From assembly GCA_029817715.1 (NCBI GenBank), contig JARUPY010000162.1, forward strand, positions 298,001-362,000: a DNA stretch of 64,000 nucleotides, written 5' to 3'. The position numbers and the translations under genes are program-made. Below, in pieces: positions 1 through 10,302 of the stretch; within the stretch, counting starts at the first letter, position 1, and each line of letters starts with the position of its first letter. This DNA comes from Melastoma dodecandrum (Eukaryota > Streptophyta > Magnoliopsida > Myrtales > Melastomataceae). The notes beneath the pieces were generated by a model. It did no database searches and was not told where the DNA came from. It saw nothing but the letters and a program-made list of their open reading frames with translations.

Positions 1-22
1 CACAGACCTCCTCATCCCCTGC

Positions 23-30
23 TATAAAAA
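23..30 (+). promoter_or_regulatory. TATA box of the Pin2-like gene
   Basis: TATAAAAA lies 36 bases before the start codon of the small secreted-protein gene. A start site about 30 bases downstream would leave a very short 5' leader. Placement is by inspection only. Confidence 0.5.
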
Positions 31-65
31 TCATGACATGAATGCCCAATACAAGGCGCAAAGAG

Positions 66-399
66 ATGGCTTCCCTCAAACTTCCCATGACCCTCCTCGT
101 CCTCATCTGCTGTAAGTCCCAGTTCGCAACACTTACGCCCTTCGAATCCCGTTGTGATCTATGTTTGACCTGATGACGCACTCTCCATGTTTGATCTTTT
201 AGGGACAATCATGCTGGGGGAGATGAGTCCAGGGGTTCAAGTAAGCGCAAAAGTTTGTCCCCTCTTCTGCTTGCGAGTGGCCTACATGACCTGCCCTGCC
301 ACAGGTCACAAGCGCCTCGGTGGGAGATGCAACTGCTGCCTCGCTCCGCCTGGCTGCACGCTTCACATTGTAGGCGGCAAGAAACTGAAGTGCCCGTGA
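66..399 (+). CDS. potato inhibitor II (Pin2)-type small secreted cysteine-rich protein
   Basis: Two exons (66-111 and 203-399) are joined across a 91-bp intron that starts GTAAG and ends TTTTAG; the split codon becomes TGG. The product is 80 residues. It has a hydrophobic N-terminal signal peptide (MASLKLPMTLLVLIC...) and a mature part with eight cysteines in the order CPLFC, TCP, CNCCLAPPGC and a final LKCP. This spacing, especially CNCC followed by GC, is that of the potato type II serine proteinase inhibitor family. The protein should be secreted and inhibit serine proteases in the apoplast or vacuole, in wound or pest defence. The frame is intact with a normal stop, so the gene looks functional. 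The start was chosen because only this upstream exon supplies a signal peptide in frame. The reactive-site residue cannot be assigned by eye. Confidence 0.8.
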
Positions 400-1984
400 G
401 AGGGGAATACAAGCTATTTGCCGGATGTTTTTATCAGCAAACTGATCGTGTTATCTTCTCGTTATGTGTTTCACCCGATGTGCTAATACATTTGTTTTGT
501 GACTGTCCCTGGTGGCCCTTTCTTATGCCTGAGTAGGTACTATCCCTTGACAATGGATGTAATGTTTCTTCTTCCCTGACATCATCGTCAAATTGGGTCG
601 ACGGCGATGCAGTTGCAGGGAATAGACTTCCTTCTGTTGGTCTGTTACGCCGAATGCATATCTCCTGGAAGCAATTGGCCATGAGCTCCATATGGCTAGG
701 GGTGTACGGCTAGGATCTCAATATGTTTAAAAGGGTCATGCCGCGGATCGCTTCCAAAGCAATCACGAGCCAAAGAATTACAACGAGAAGTTCCTGCAGG
801 AGTTGACCTAATGGACAACCCCGCCATGGAAACGGAGTAAACCCTATACGAAGGGAAAAAGTAGAAAACTGGCATCTCGAAAATGCAACTCTAACCCCAA
901 AAACACCTGAAGATAGCAAAGAACGAGCTGGAGTTGCAAAATAACCAAACCATTGTATTCCAACTATAACCGATTCCAAAGCAACTTGTTCTACCAAGAG
1001 CGGAGGGTGGGCGTGAGCGGCAGAGAGTGAACCAGTGACGTAAAGGCAAGGGATCCCCTCCTTTTTTTCTTGTTGTAGGAGTTTCCCATAGGCGATTCAT
1101 GTGTCATCTCCTCACTTTCTTGCTGGCAGATGATGAAGTACAATGACTTCTTCACATTACACTGTTGTCTATGAATGGAACCGGACAGGGAACAGGAGAG
1201 CGCTGCAGGCATTTTGTGAATGACGTGGTCCACTGGATGCAATGGCCCTCACCGGACGGAGCGCCTAGTGTTCCCTCTATTTTGTCAATGACTGCGGTGG
1301 ATGAAAGCATCAGAGAAGTTAACCCCATGCCATATCTCTACGAGCAGAATGTCCGGAAACAAGAACTTAGACTAGGAGCCCTTTGGTTTCATCTGAAGCT
1401 ATACGTGATGGACGCCGTCCAATTTGAGGCCTAGATTATGAACAAGGTGATTAAAGTTTTCTTGGATGAGGACATTCCTGCATCCCCTCTGGAAGGGATG
1501 TTCCGGCAGGCTATCGAGATAATCCCGCTCTCCATCACCGACAGTGGCAAAATCATCCTTCATAAGTTTATCGAGCCTGCTGCATTTTGTAGTTAGACTT
1601 GGAGAATAATGACCGATCGCGACCACTGGCGGGCATTGGTTTTCTGCTGACGCCTATTGCAGAAACTCTGGTTACACCGCCCAGGTTTCGGCATGTTCAA
1701 GAGCTCTGATCCACTTCGGCAGCTTAACTAAACTTCGCTATGCAAAGGAAGGCAGTCCAGTATTATGTATGCACTCCCATGGATTTCCATACTCCCAAGC
1801 GCACTGTGCAAAAGGATGAACATGATTTTCTAGTGGCAGGAATTCCTTTTGATAAACGAATTTTTATGTTTTCTTACAATTCCTAGTTTCCCATTCACTT
1901 CAATATAATCAATAAAAACATAAAAGATTGCAAATTTTTTACCATCCGGACAACCTGCGGCCGACCCCATCTTTCCTTTCGGGA
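400..1984. other. intergenic region with no recognised gene
   Basis: I see no recognisable gene. Open frames on both strands around 1165-1626 overlap one another, have no start or splice context and match no family I know. The last 60 bases before 1985 are probably the leader of the methylthiotransferase-like pseudogene. Confidence 0.5.
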
Positions 1985-4312
1985 ATGGAAGACATCGAGG
2001 ACTTGGGTTTGTCGGCCCTTGGCGACGGCGGCGGAGGTCCCCTTGGGTTTCGCCTCCCGATCGCCTCCGTCGCCGTGGCCACCGGCCTCTCCAAAAGGAG
2101 TCGACCCCCTACGCCTGCCAGTTCCTCTACTAACATCCCCGGCACCTCGGTTCTTTGTGTCGTTTCCTTCCGACTCCTCGAGGCCTCAGTGTCCTGTTCT
2201 TTCGCCTACTGTCCTTTCCTTTTGTGGATGGTCGTGATTAGTGGGGTTTCGCCTTGTTTTTGTTTGTTCTGCAGAGGATATACATCAAGACCTTCGGTTG
2301 CTCCCACAGTCAGGTGACAAATTTTAAGGAAAATGGAAAGTCTGCCCTTTTCGCTGTTTTAGGGATCGTGGGTTCTGTGCAAAACTCGGCCTCTATGACT
2401 GGAATTTGCGGCAAATGATGTTCTTGAGTTTGTGGATGTTTATGAATGGGACTGAAGCGTTTGTGGAACCTGGGTTCGGGGTTTATGGCAGTTGCTTCTG
2501 CATCTTTCAGAGTGACAGCGAGTATATGGCTGGTCAGCTTGAGGCGTTTGGGTATTCCCTGATCGATAGTCCTGAGGAAGCTGATCTCTGGCTCGTGAAT
2601 TCATGAGTTTACTATTCTCCTTAATGTCAGGGGACTTTTGCCCCAGCCGATGAGGATTTCGGGCTCAGTCTGAGTTGAGGCTTTGTATAGGTACACAGTC
2701 AAGTCGCCTAGTCAATCTGCAATGGAAACTCTCATATCAAAGAGTAGAAGCGCGGGTAAGGCCCTGGTTGTGGCGGGATGCGTTCCTCAAGGAAACAAGG
2801 ACTTGAAAGAGCTGGAAGGTATCGGTATAGTTGGTGTCCAGCAAATTGACAGGTGTCGTTGAGGTTGTTGAGGGGCATGAAGTGTGACTTTTGAACCGCA
2901 AGACGTTGCCTGCCCTTGACCTCCCAAAAGTAAAACATGCTACAAGTGCTGAATTTCATCTGTTATAACCACTCTTAGCTGGTCTTTCCTCTAATTGTAG
3001 TTTTGTTGTCTCAAAGGTGAGGAAAAACAAGTTTATTGAGATTCTTCCGATTAATGTTGGCTGTCTGGGTGCTTGCACTTACTGTAAAACAAAGCATGCC
3101 CGTGGCCATCTTGGAAGTTATACCATCGAAAGCCTTGTAAGAAACCAGATTGAAGTGTCTCTCTCTCTTTCTCTCTAGTTCTCTCTCTTTTTGTAAAAAT
3201 TATTGGATATTTCAGGTTGAACGTGTAAGAACAGTCATTTCTGAGGGAGTGAAGGAGATCTGGCTGAGCAGCGAAGATACGGGAGCATATGGTAGAACAT
3301 TTTCTCAAATTGCACATGTTGCACAGTCTGCTGTCCTCTACTAGTTAAATTTCGCAATTCTGTATCTGTAACTGCTGAAATCTAATCGAGATTAATTGCT
3401 TTGCAGGCCGTGACATCGGGGTAAATCTCCCAGCTTAACTGAGAGCAATTGTTGCTGTTCTTCCGCTTGATGGAAGCACAATGCTTCGAGTAGGGATGAC
3501 AAATCCGCCATATATTCTTGAGCACTGGAAAGAAATAGCTGAAGTCTTACGCCACCCATGCGTTTACTCCTTTCTACAAGTGCCTGTGCAATCTGGCAGT
3601 GACGCAGTACTAAGCGTGGGTCGTGGTGATACTTGTTAATATATATTCAGACTGGCGTTTTTCTCCGTGGGTGATGATGACTTGCTTGGCCGTCGTTCTG
3701 AAATGCATCTAGGACTGCCGTCTCCAAAGGCCAATTTCGACGAGGCATTGACATTTGACGGTTCTACATGATTTGATTTTCCTCTTATCAGGCAATGAAC
3801 CGAGAATATACAGTTGGTGAATTTAGGACTGTGGTTGACACCTTAACTGAGCTTGTGCCTGGGATGCAGATTGCAACAGAGATTATATGTGGATTTCCTG
3901 GTGAGAGAGTATTGAAGATTGTAACTGCTGCGTACTCATAGCCGATGATTTTAAAAATTCACTTTCAGCTTCTCCTTTAACAAAGCAATCGATATGCATT
4001 CTTTTCTGTTTCTTCAGGTGAAACAGATGAAGACTTTTCTTTGACAATCAGCCTGATTGAAAATTACAAGTTTGCTCAGGTCCATATATCCCAGTTCTAC
4101 CCCCGACCAGGTATCTTTCTTGGGATGTTGCATTCACTTTGGAAACTGCGCTTTGCTTTGGCTAGGTTTTTCTTAAGAGGGGGGAGGGGAATAGTTTCTT
4201 GCTTGCATTGGTTGCCATTTATGTGAGATAGACCTTCAGAATTTAATCTTTATATCCAACATACAGGGACACCTGCTGCGAGGATGAAGAAAATTCCCAA
4301 TGCCACCGTGAA
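1985..4312 (+). pseudogene. CDKAL1/MiaB-type tRNA methylthiotransferase, 5' part, disabled
   Basis: Exons can be followed at about 1985-2149, 2275-2313, 2511-2603, 2691-2929, 3017-3136, 3216-3291, 3407-3617, 3792-3900, 4018-4110 and 4267-4312. They encode the eukaryotic t6A37 methylthiotransferase: a UPF0004 domain ([28 protein letters not shown]), the radical-SAM cluster motif GCLGACTYC, and the TRAM-side blocks [10 protein letters not shown] and TPAARMKK. The family adds the methylthio group to ms2t6A37 of tRNA-Lys(UUU). The copy is dead. The second UPF0004 cysteine (CTVK in the family) reads YTVK. There is a frameshift after VGVQQIDR, a TGA shortly after it near 2911, and a TAA in the exon at 3407 (NLPA-stop). 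The exon starting at 4267 is interrupted by pararetrovirus-like DNA, and the gene resumes near 12150. Confidence 0.85.
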
Positions 4313-5782
4313 GAAACATGTGATAAGTTCCTGGTAAAACTTGCCGATAATTTTAGTAAAGATCCATTAAAATTATGGAGTCGGAATAGCCTAAAGGCTA
4401 GACTCGAATTGAAAGATCCCGAAACCATTATAAGAGCCAGAAATATTACAGACACGGCTGAAATGGTTGAGGAATTTGACAAATAAATTCCTGAATTGCT
4501 TGGAAAATGATTGATTAGGGATAGCTACAGTCCGCATTCTAGTCATGTCTTTATGGTAATAAATCATGCTAAGCAGGTGCGAGGAGAAGCGCAAATGGTT
4601 ATAGACTATCGTCAGCTTAATAAAGCTACAAAAGATGATGGCTATAAGATTCCTACTGTGGGAGACCTAATCGATAGAGTTAGTTTGAGCCAAACAAAAT
4701 TCTTTTTCAAATTTGACTTAAAAAGTGGTTATTGGCAAGTCAAAATGGAAGAAGATTCGGTTCCTCTAGCTGCTTTTAATGCTCCACAAGGAATGTTTGA
4801 ATGGCTAGTAATGTCATTTGACCCGAAGAATGCTCCAGGCGTCTTTCAACGCAAAATGGATAATGCTTTCAAGCAGGTCCGCAAGTTTTGTGCGGTCTAT
4901 ATAGACGATGTGCTAGTCTACAGTCAGACTGAAAACGATCACATGAGACATCTTGATAAGGTGACTGATGTCTTCCGACAGGAGGGCATGATTCTATAAG
5001 AAAGAAAGATAGAATGGTTTAAGGAATTAGTTAATTTTCTAGGCATGGAAATTGAACAAGGAAAGATTAAATTACAAAATCGCATTGCCAAGAAAATTGT
5101 AGAATTTCTCGACAAACTTGAAGATAGAAAACAAGTTCAGAGGTTTTGTGGATTTGTTAACTATTCGAGAAAGTTTGTGAAAGATCTTTCCCAAGATTTA
5201 AGAAGGATTTCAAAGAAGACATCTTCTGTAAATTCTTGGTTATGGGAAGATGAGGATACTTATGCTATTCAGAGGATTAAGAGAAAAGTTAAAAATTTAC
5301 CTCAACTCTCTCTACCTTCTAATAAAGATGAGTTAGTCCTGGAAATTGATTCTTCTAACGAGTTCTGAGGGGCCGTCCTAAAAATTAAAGGAAGAAAGCC
5401 TGAATCCGTTTGTAAGTATTGGTCGGATAGTTTTAAGGGATACGAAGTTCGATACCCGATACACGAAAAAAAAGTATTGGCTTTAAAAAATAAAATAAAA
5501 GCCTTTTACATCTTTTTGGCATCAAAGAAATTCCTAGTGCATTCTGACTCAACCTATGTAAAAAGGTTTATGAGTCTGAACTTCAAAAAGGCTAGGCAAA
5601 CTAGACTTTTGAGGTTGCAGGAATGGTTTAGCTATTATAAATTTGATGTCGAATACATCTCTTCGGACAAAAACATAATAGCTAACTCTCTCTCTAGAGA
5701 ACTTGCAGATGGATCCAGTCGCGAAGAGGAAGATCTGCTGGGGATGCAAGCAGGAGGGACACTCCAAAAATGTATGTCATAA
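4313..5782 (+). pseudogene. pararetrovirus-like RT-RNase H, left arm, disabled
   Basis: The coding stretch begins in mid-protein, just upstream of the RT. It covers the RT (AQMVIDYRQLN, FKFDLKSGYWQV, GMFEWLVM, KMDNAFK, YIDDVLVYS) and RNase H (LVLEIDSSNEF, SDSTYVKRFM, IIANSLSREL). Stops interrupt it before 4520, at about 4997 and at about 5366, and there are small shifts near 4507. The usual Asp of the terminal AD-x-LSR RNase H motif is Asn here. The end of the frame overlaps the following zinc-knuckle frame by 80 bases. The right arm carries the same region, so the family assignment does not depend on this copy alone. Confidence 0.75.
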
Positions 5783-5828
5783 TAAGAAAGAGGGTGTGCA
5801 TAGTGATGCTGGTTCCAATTCAGGAACG

Positions 5829-5836
5829 AAATCAGC
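5829..5836. repeat. left target-site duplication of the hAT element
   Basis: AAATCAGC immediately precedes the left TIR and is repeated exactly at 7428-7435. The site lies between the two zinc-knuckle motifs of the pararetrovirus-like frame. Confidence 0.9.
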
Positions 5837-7427
5837 TAGGGGTGAGCATTCGGTGTTTCGAAACCGAACCAAACCAAATTTCAAAATTCCAAATTCCAAA
5901 CTTTTAATTTTTTGTCTTCCAAATACCGAACCGAATTTCAAAATTCCAAATACCGAAATACCGAAATTATTTCGGTAGTTCGGTTCGGTATTTGGATATT
6001 CCAAATATTTAGTTGGGCGGCCCAAACAACAACACGACAGAAAATAAGCACGACCGAAAACACTTTCATTTTCATGAAATTATTTATTAGACCCCAAAAG
6101 CCAGAGTGGCATAAAGCAAAGCAATAAGGCCAAAGAAAAAAAAACAGAATGAACTTCAATAAGAACCAAGTATCAAACCTGATACTTGTCTGGCCACATG
6201 CATCAAAACAAACAATTAAAGGATCAGCAATTTAAACCCAACAGACCCTATGCCGAGGAAAGTTTGGACCGGCGTTTCACGCGAAATTTGCCTCCCAAAT
6301 CCTCCATGTAGGCTTTCCTGGGATATTAGACACCATAGTTTCGTATGTCCGAACATGACCTTTACCGTCGCTAGCCTTAAATGTTATGTAATGGTGCCCA
6401 AGATAGGTAATGCAGCGATTGGCCCTCACAACCTTATCCAACTTCAAATCAGTGCCCTGGCAAAATTAAGCCATCCAAAACAATCACAAATAGAGGGAAG
6501 TGGCAACTAGGGGCAAGTCAAGGCAACGAATAGTCAAGAAACCTCCTGCAAATTATAGAAGCTGATGGCAGATTTCGTGTACTCCCCCACCTCCTCATCA
6601 TGGCGAGCCGGATAGATCATGCCGAAAAACAGGACTCCAGGAAGGTGAGGGACATCAAAACCCTATGAAACCAAACAAATCAGGTATACAACCAAAACAA
6701 AATGTTGATCCCAAACAGAAAAGGGGGATAAGCCACTAATTTCACTCTCTCTGATAGTCTTGTAATAATGGGATTGCTCTCTGTGGGTCATCCAACGACT
6801 ATCACCCAGTGGGGTGATTAATCTGGATCTGCGCCGCCGTTTACGAACACCATCAACCACCACTGCCTCCCCCGAACTCTTAGCATCAGCTTTCTCCATC
6901 CTTCTCTTCTTGCGAGAGGTCGGAGATGCGCTCGATTGGACCTGGCGAGGATTGGGGATGATTGGGTTTCGCTCTACGGTTACTCGACGACTGACAAAGC
7001 TGCGATTAAAATGCGAAGCGAAGTCAAGAATTACTCACAGCCATGGCTGGGGCAGTCGATCAGAAGCTAAATCAGCTCCTTGTGCAGTTCCTCCAGCGCG
7101 ATTAAGCAAAAGGAAACCCTAACTTCGAACCAGGATGAACAGAACAGAAGGACGGGCACGGAGGATGGGGGCGTGGGGATGACCGGATGAGTTAAAAGCC
7201 CATAGATAACGGGCCAAAAGCCCAAACTAAACTAAGCCCGATTAAATTTTGGATTGTTTGGAATACCGAATTAAATTTCTTCGACTACCGAAACCGATCC
7301 GAAAATCGAACTTTTTCATAAACATAAAACCGAACCAAATACCGAATACCAAATACCGAATTCCAAAAACCGAAATGCCGAAATTTCGGTTCGGTATTTG
7401 GAATTCCAAACTTTTTGCTCACCCCTA
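5837..7427. mobile_element. non-autonomous hAT DNA transposon, 1591 bp
   Basis: Perfect 11-bp terminal inverted repeats (TAGGGGTGAGC at 5837-5847 and its complement at 7417-7427) are flanked by a perfect 8-bp target duplication AAATCAGC at 5829-5836 and 7428-7435. The TIR type and 8-bp duplication define the hAT superfamily. About 150 bases at each end are dense in short ACCGAA/TTCGGT motifs in both orientations, the usual subterminal transposase-binding architecture. There is no transposase frame. The interior instead carries a gene-like piece on the minus strand. The uninterrupted right arm of the host element shows the empty site, which confirms the boundaries. Confidence 0.92.
6277..6899 (-). 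pseudogene. captured UPF0725/DUF626 (cystatin-like) gene inside the hAT element
   Basis: Reading leftwards, three coding blocks are separated by plausible introns. The first (from ATG 6899) has a basic segment RKRRRRSR followed by SHYYKTIRESE. The second is 6662-6543 (GFDVPHLPGVLFFG, EYTKSAISFYNLQE). The third is 6456-6277 (GTDLKLDKVVRANR, YITFKASDGKGHVRTYE, then a TGA). The run YYKxxRxSE-GFDV, later YNL(Q/K)EGT and YYITFxA, is the plant cystatin-related UPF0725/DUF626 family, whose cellular role is largely unknown. The first donor does not look canonical right after ESE, so the piece may be degenerate. Genomic introns are retained, so it was picked up as DNA rather than from a transcript. 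Confidence 0.6.
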
Positions 7428-7435
7428 AAATCAGC
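7428..7435. repeat. right target-site duplication of the hAT element
   Basis: AAATCAGC immediately follows the right TIR and is identical to 5829-5836. Confidence 0.9.
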
Positions 7436-7511
7436 TCTTTGCTGACAGTGTAAGCGACCTGGACATAGATCCTTCGAATGTCCAAGTAAGCTAAAGACTG
7501 CGAATTTCCAG

Positions 7512-7787
7512 AAGGGAGTGGCTATTCTCAAGGAGAAGATAGTTATCAACTCAAAGAGAAAAGCGAAAACAGATCTCCAGAGGAAGATGGTTGATCCAAA
7601 AGAGGAAGTTTCGGCTAACTTTGAAGGAAAAACGAAGGTTGATTCCCAAAAGGGAATGGCTGAACCTAAGGAAAAGGTTCTAACCAATTCCGAGGGAAAA
7701 ACAAAGAAAAATTCCCATAAAGGAATGATGGATCCCAAGGAGAAAGATAATATTAACTCCAAAGGAAACATGAAGAAAGACTCTCAA
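7512..7787 (+). repeat. four tandem 69-bp coding repeats (23 residues each), lysine-rich
   Basis: Units start at 7512, 7581, 7650 and 7719, and a degenerate fifth starts at 7788. Each encodes a 23-residue block of the form KGMxxPKEKVxxNSEGKTKx followed by a Ser/Asp-Gln end. The period is exactly 69 bp with no indels, so the frame is preserved. The right arm keeps only the first unit and the start of the second before its junction. Confidence 0.8.
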
Positions 7788-8949
7788 GAGAAGGTAGCTG
7801 ATCCCGAGGAAAGCTCTAAAGGAAAGGCGAAGATGGTAGATCTGACGGAAGAAGCTTATGCTGATTCTCAAGGAAAAACCAAAAGGAAGAGGAAAGCAAA
7901 ACAGCTTAAGTCTTCTGGTCCTAAGGAGGATGGAACGGTTGAAGAACTTTGGTGGTACTCATTAACCACGGCACAATTTGATTACTGTCGAAATCACCTG
8001 GCCAAAGAGTAGAAAATCTCCATAAATCAAGTTGTCAAATCCTACAAGATTCTATTACAGAGTCGGAATGAGGAGAAAGAGCAGACGGAGACTGAGTACG
8101 TAGAGGAGGAGCAAAATTCAAAGCCTTCATAAGTGAGCCGATTCCGAAGGAAGAACCTGATGACACGGTAGAAATGGAGTATGACGAGTATTTCAATTAC
8201 GAAATACCAACCACACTCGAAGAAGGTAATCCTAAAATCAAGGAGAACCTTGAGGAAGTAATTCCTGAAGGAGGTTCGGTTAGAGAACCTGGTGAACAAG
8301 CTCTCGATAATGAAAATCATGAGGATTTAGATGGATCCTGGTATTTTGATTTAGACTCTTTCGAAGATGGATCCCTATCTTGGGATGCAACTGTTGTCTG
8401 TGGAGGACTCATGGATTGCATCAAAAACAATTTTCAATGCCAGATTGAGTTTTTTGCAACGAAGGCGATAGAGTATATCAAAGATTTGGAACCAAAATTG
8501 TTATATAAAGCTTCAGATGGAAAAGAACTGTCTAAAACCATACGGGAGAGACAGCAGATTCTCACCACAACTATGTCTATAATACCATATGAGGTCAAAG
8601 GAGACCCCAAAGGTAGTAGAACTGGTTAAGACTAACTTAAGGTTAGATCTACGAATCGAAACCTTGAAAGAAAAGTCCTTGTGACTAAACCTTGTTTAGG
8701 AGGAGGAGTGTCTATACAAGACCCTCAAGGGAAGGGCATTCGGAATGACACAGAAGAGCCTATCCATCTCACGAAATTCTCAACCCTGAGAAGTGAGTAA
8801 GTCTTGAGATTCCAAAGTTGCGGAAGCTTGGTGAACGTTCGAAGCTATCCATTTGAGTAAGGTATGATAAACATCTTCTTAATTTAAGATTGTTTATGTT
8901 GTTCTTTCTATCTTGAAAGAAGATTTTAGTTAAGGAAAACTTAATTAAA

Positions 8950-9189
8950 GTGGTGGAAAGTGCACGAGTCATTCATATGACTGATTGTTCAAACCCCAAA
9001 TTATTCCATTTGGATCACAGTGTGGGCAAGGATTCTATTACTGGTTTTCTTAACACTGTAGATCGGTTAAAAATTCTATCAGCACAGATAACTCAGTTAT
9101 CTAAGCTTATAGAAAGTTATTCTAAGAAATTAGAAGAACTGACTCTAATACAGAGCCGTAAATACGAGATTGGACTTACCTTCAAATAG
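8950..9189 (+). CDS. hypothetical coiled-coil frame in the unique middle of the pararetrovirus-like element
   Basis: An open frame of 79 residues has a C-terminal half with a heptad-like pattern (LKILSAQITQLSKLIESYS, then KKLEELTL) that should form a coiled coil. Small coiled-coil proteins are common in caulimovirid genomes (virion-associated proteins), but I see no specific match. It lies between the acidic frame and the AT-rich spacer. It may be only a decayed piece. Confidence 0.3.
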   Translation: MVESARVIHMTDCSNPKLFHLDHSVGKDSITGFLNTVDRLKILSAQITQLSKLIESYSKKLEELTLIQSRKYEIGLTFK

Positions 9190-9995
9190 TAATAACTCTA
9201 TTCATAGGTAGATTAACTATCAAGTGCCCCTTAAGAATCAATTTCAATTCGATTACCTAGGACGATTGGGTATATTCCTATCCCGCTGGTTAATAATCCC
9301 GTCTTCCGACCAAGTTTAACCTAGGTTATTCCTCTCCCCGTGCTTAATTTAGGATTCCCCTTTCGAGTTCACCTAAATTCACTATTCAATCTTATTGGTG
9401 ATCAGGCAATAAGAAAGCGTTAAGAACGAACATGAATAATCTAATCTAAATCATTCAAGTGTGTCAAAAGAGATAAACTCTTGACTAATTGTCAAGCTCC
9501 ATCTTAACCCTAGGCAAAGAAAATTAGTTCATAACAGAAGTAAACGAAAACATCAAATCCATCTTAAACAATGAAAACGACATAAAGAAAAACTAAAATA
9601 CAAATTGGCGAAGTCTCCGTCGACGGCTCCTTGGTGCCAACAGCCTCTTCCGTTTCCCCTCTAAAGGTGAATAAAGTGTTTTTATAATCCTAAAAATAAA
9701 CCTAGAGAATCTCGGAAAATCTGAAAAGAAAATCTTTTCTTTTCTCCCCATCGTTGCTTCAGGTCCTGCACCAGCATCCAGATCTTCCCTCTACACAGAG
9801 TCTTCGTAATTACGCCGAGATCTTATTTTTTTCCGTATTTATCCTAAAATAGACAAAAAAACTCGGCAGTAATCCATTTCTCAGGAATAATGTGATTGCT
9901 AGGAATATTATGCAATAAACGCAATATTTCACAAATCTAACAAAATCTAAGTGTGAAATTGCCCTAAATAACTCTACTTTCATAGAGTTATCAAG
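9190..9995. other. AT-rich spacer between the two arms, with near-direct flanking repeats
   Basis: No coding signal is visible. AATAACTCTATTCATAG at 9191-9207 recurs as AATAACTCTACTTTCATAG at 9967-9985, so the segment is bounded by similar sequences. On the minus strand a TATAAAAAC motif lies near 9683-9691. The block could be a viral intergenic/leader region or a separate LTR-like insertion; I cannot decide. Confidence 0.4.
9969..9990. repeat. perfect 8-bp stem hairpin at the right-arm junction
   Basis: TAACTCTA, a six-base loop, then TAGAGTTA. It lies within ten bases of the point where homology between the two arms ends. Confidence 0.6.
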
Positions 9996-10023
9996 CTTCC
10001 TCTTTTGGATTAACCATCTCCCT

Positions 10024-10302
10024 CTAGAGATCTGTTTTCGCTTTTCTCTTGGAGTTGATAACTATTTTCTCTTTGACAATAGCCACTCCCTTCTGGGAAT
10101 TCGCAGTCTTTAGCTTACTTGGACATTCGAAGCATCTATGTCCAGGTCGCTTACACTGCCAGCAAAGAGCTGATTTCGTTCCTGAATTGGAACCAGCATC
10201 ACTATGCTCACCATCTTTCTTATTAGGACATACCTTTTTGGAGTGTCCCTCCTGCTTGCATCCCCAGCAGATCTTCCTTTTCGTGACTGGATCCATCTGC
10301 AA
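10024..10302 (-). pseudogene. double zinc-knuckle protein, right arm, truncated
   Basis: The minus-strand frame starts at ATG 10302 inside the RNase H frame. It has both intact CCHC knuckles (CWGCKQEGHSKKVC and CWQCKRPGHRCFEC), 21 residues apart, then the first lysine-rich 23-residue unit. A stop follows at 10024-10026, and homology to the left arm ends near 9996. This copy shows the state without the hAT insertion. Expected role is nucleic-acid binding. Confidence 0.65.

Larger units (their letters stand above)
5703..8684 (+). pseudogene. double zinc-knuckle / basic-repeat / acidic protein of the pararetrovirus-like element, interrupted by a hAT insertion
   Basis: The frame starts at ATG 5703, inside the RNase H frame (+1 relative to it). 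It encodes a CCHC knuckle (CWGCKQEGHSKNVC). A hAT transposon then interrupts it at 5837-7427. After the insertion a second knuckle follows, whose tryptophan codon has become TGA (the right arm has CWQCKRPGHRCFEC). Next come four 23-residue lysine-rich repeats (7512-7787), a basic run KRKRKAK, and WWYSLTTAQFDYC to a TAG at 8010-8012. In-frame coding goes on to about 8127. A shift then leads to a strongly acidic segment (EPIPKEEPDD, EMEYDEYFNYE) and a helical tail that can be read to about 8684. Knuckles, a basic block and an acidic block are the ingredients of a caulimovirid capsid protein, but the order and the position downstream of RNase H are not what I expect. Function is inferred only. 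Confidence 0.55.

Noticed and set aside
1165..1626. overlapping open frames on both strands upstream of the methylthiotransferase relic
   Set aside because: No start context, no splice signals, no family similarity that I can name.
4313..5782. Ty3/Gypsy pol as the identity of the left-arm RT
   Set aside because: No integrase follows RNase H, there are no LTRs or target duplication, and the RT has caulimovirid-style KMDN and YIDD contexts. Not fully excluded without a tree.
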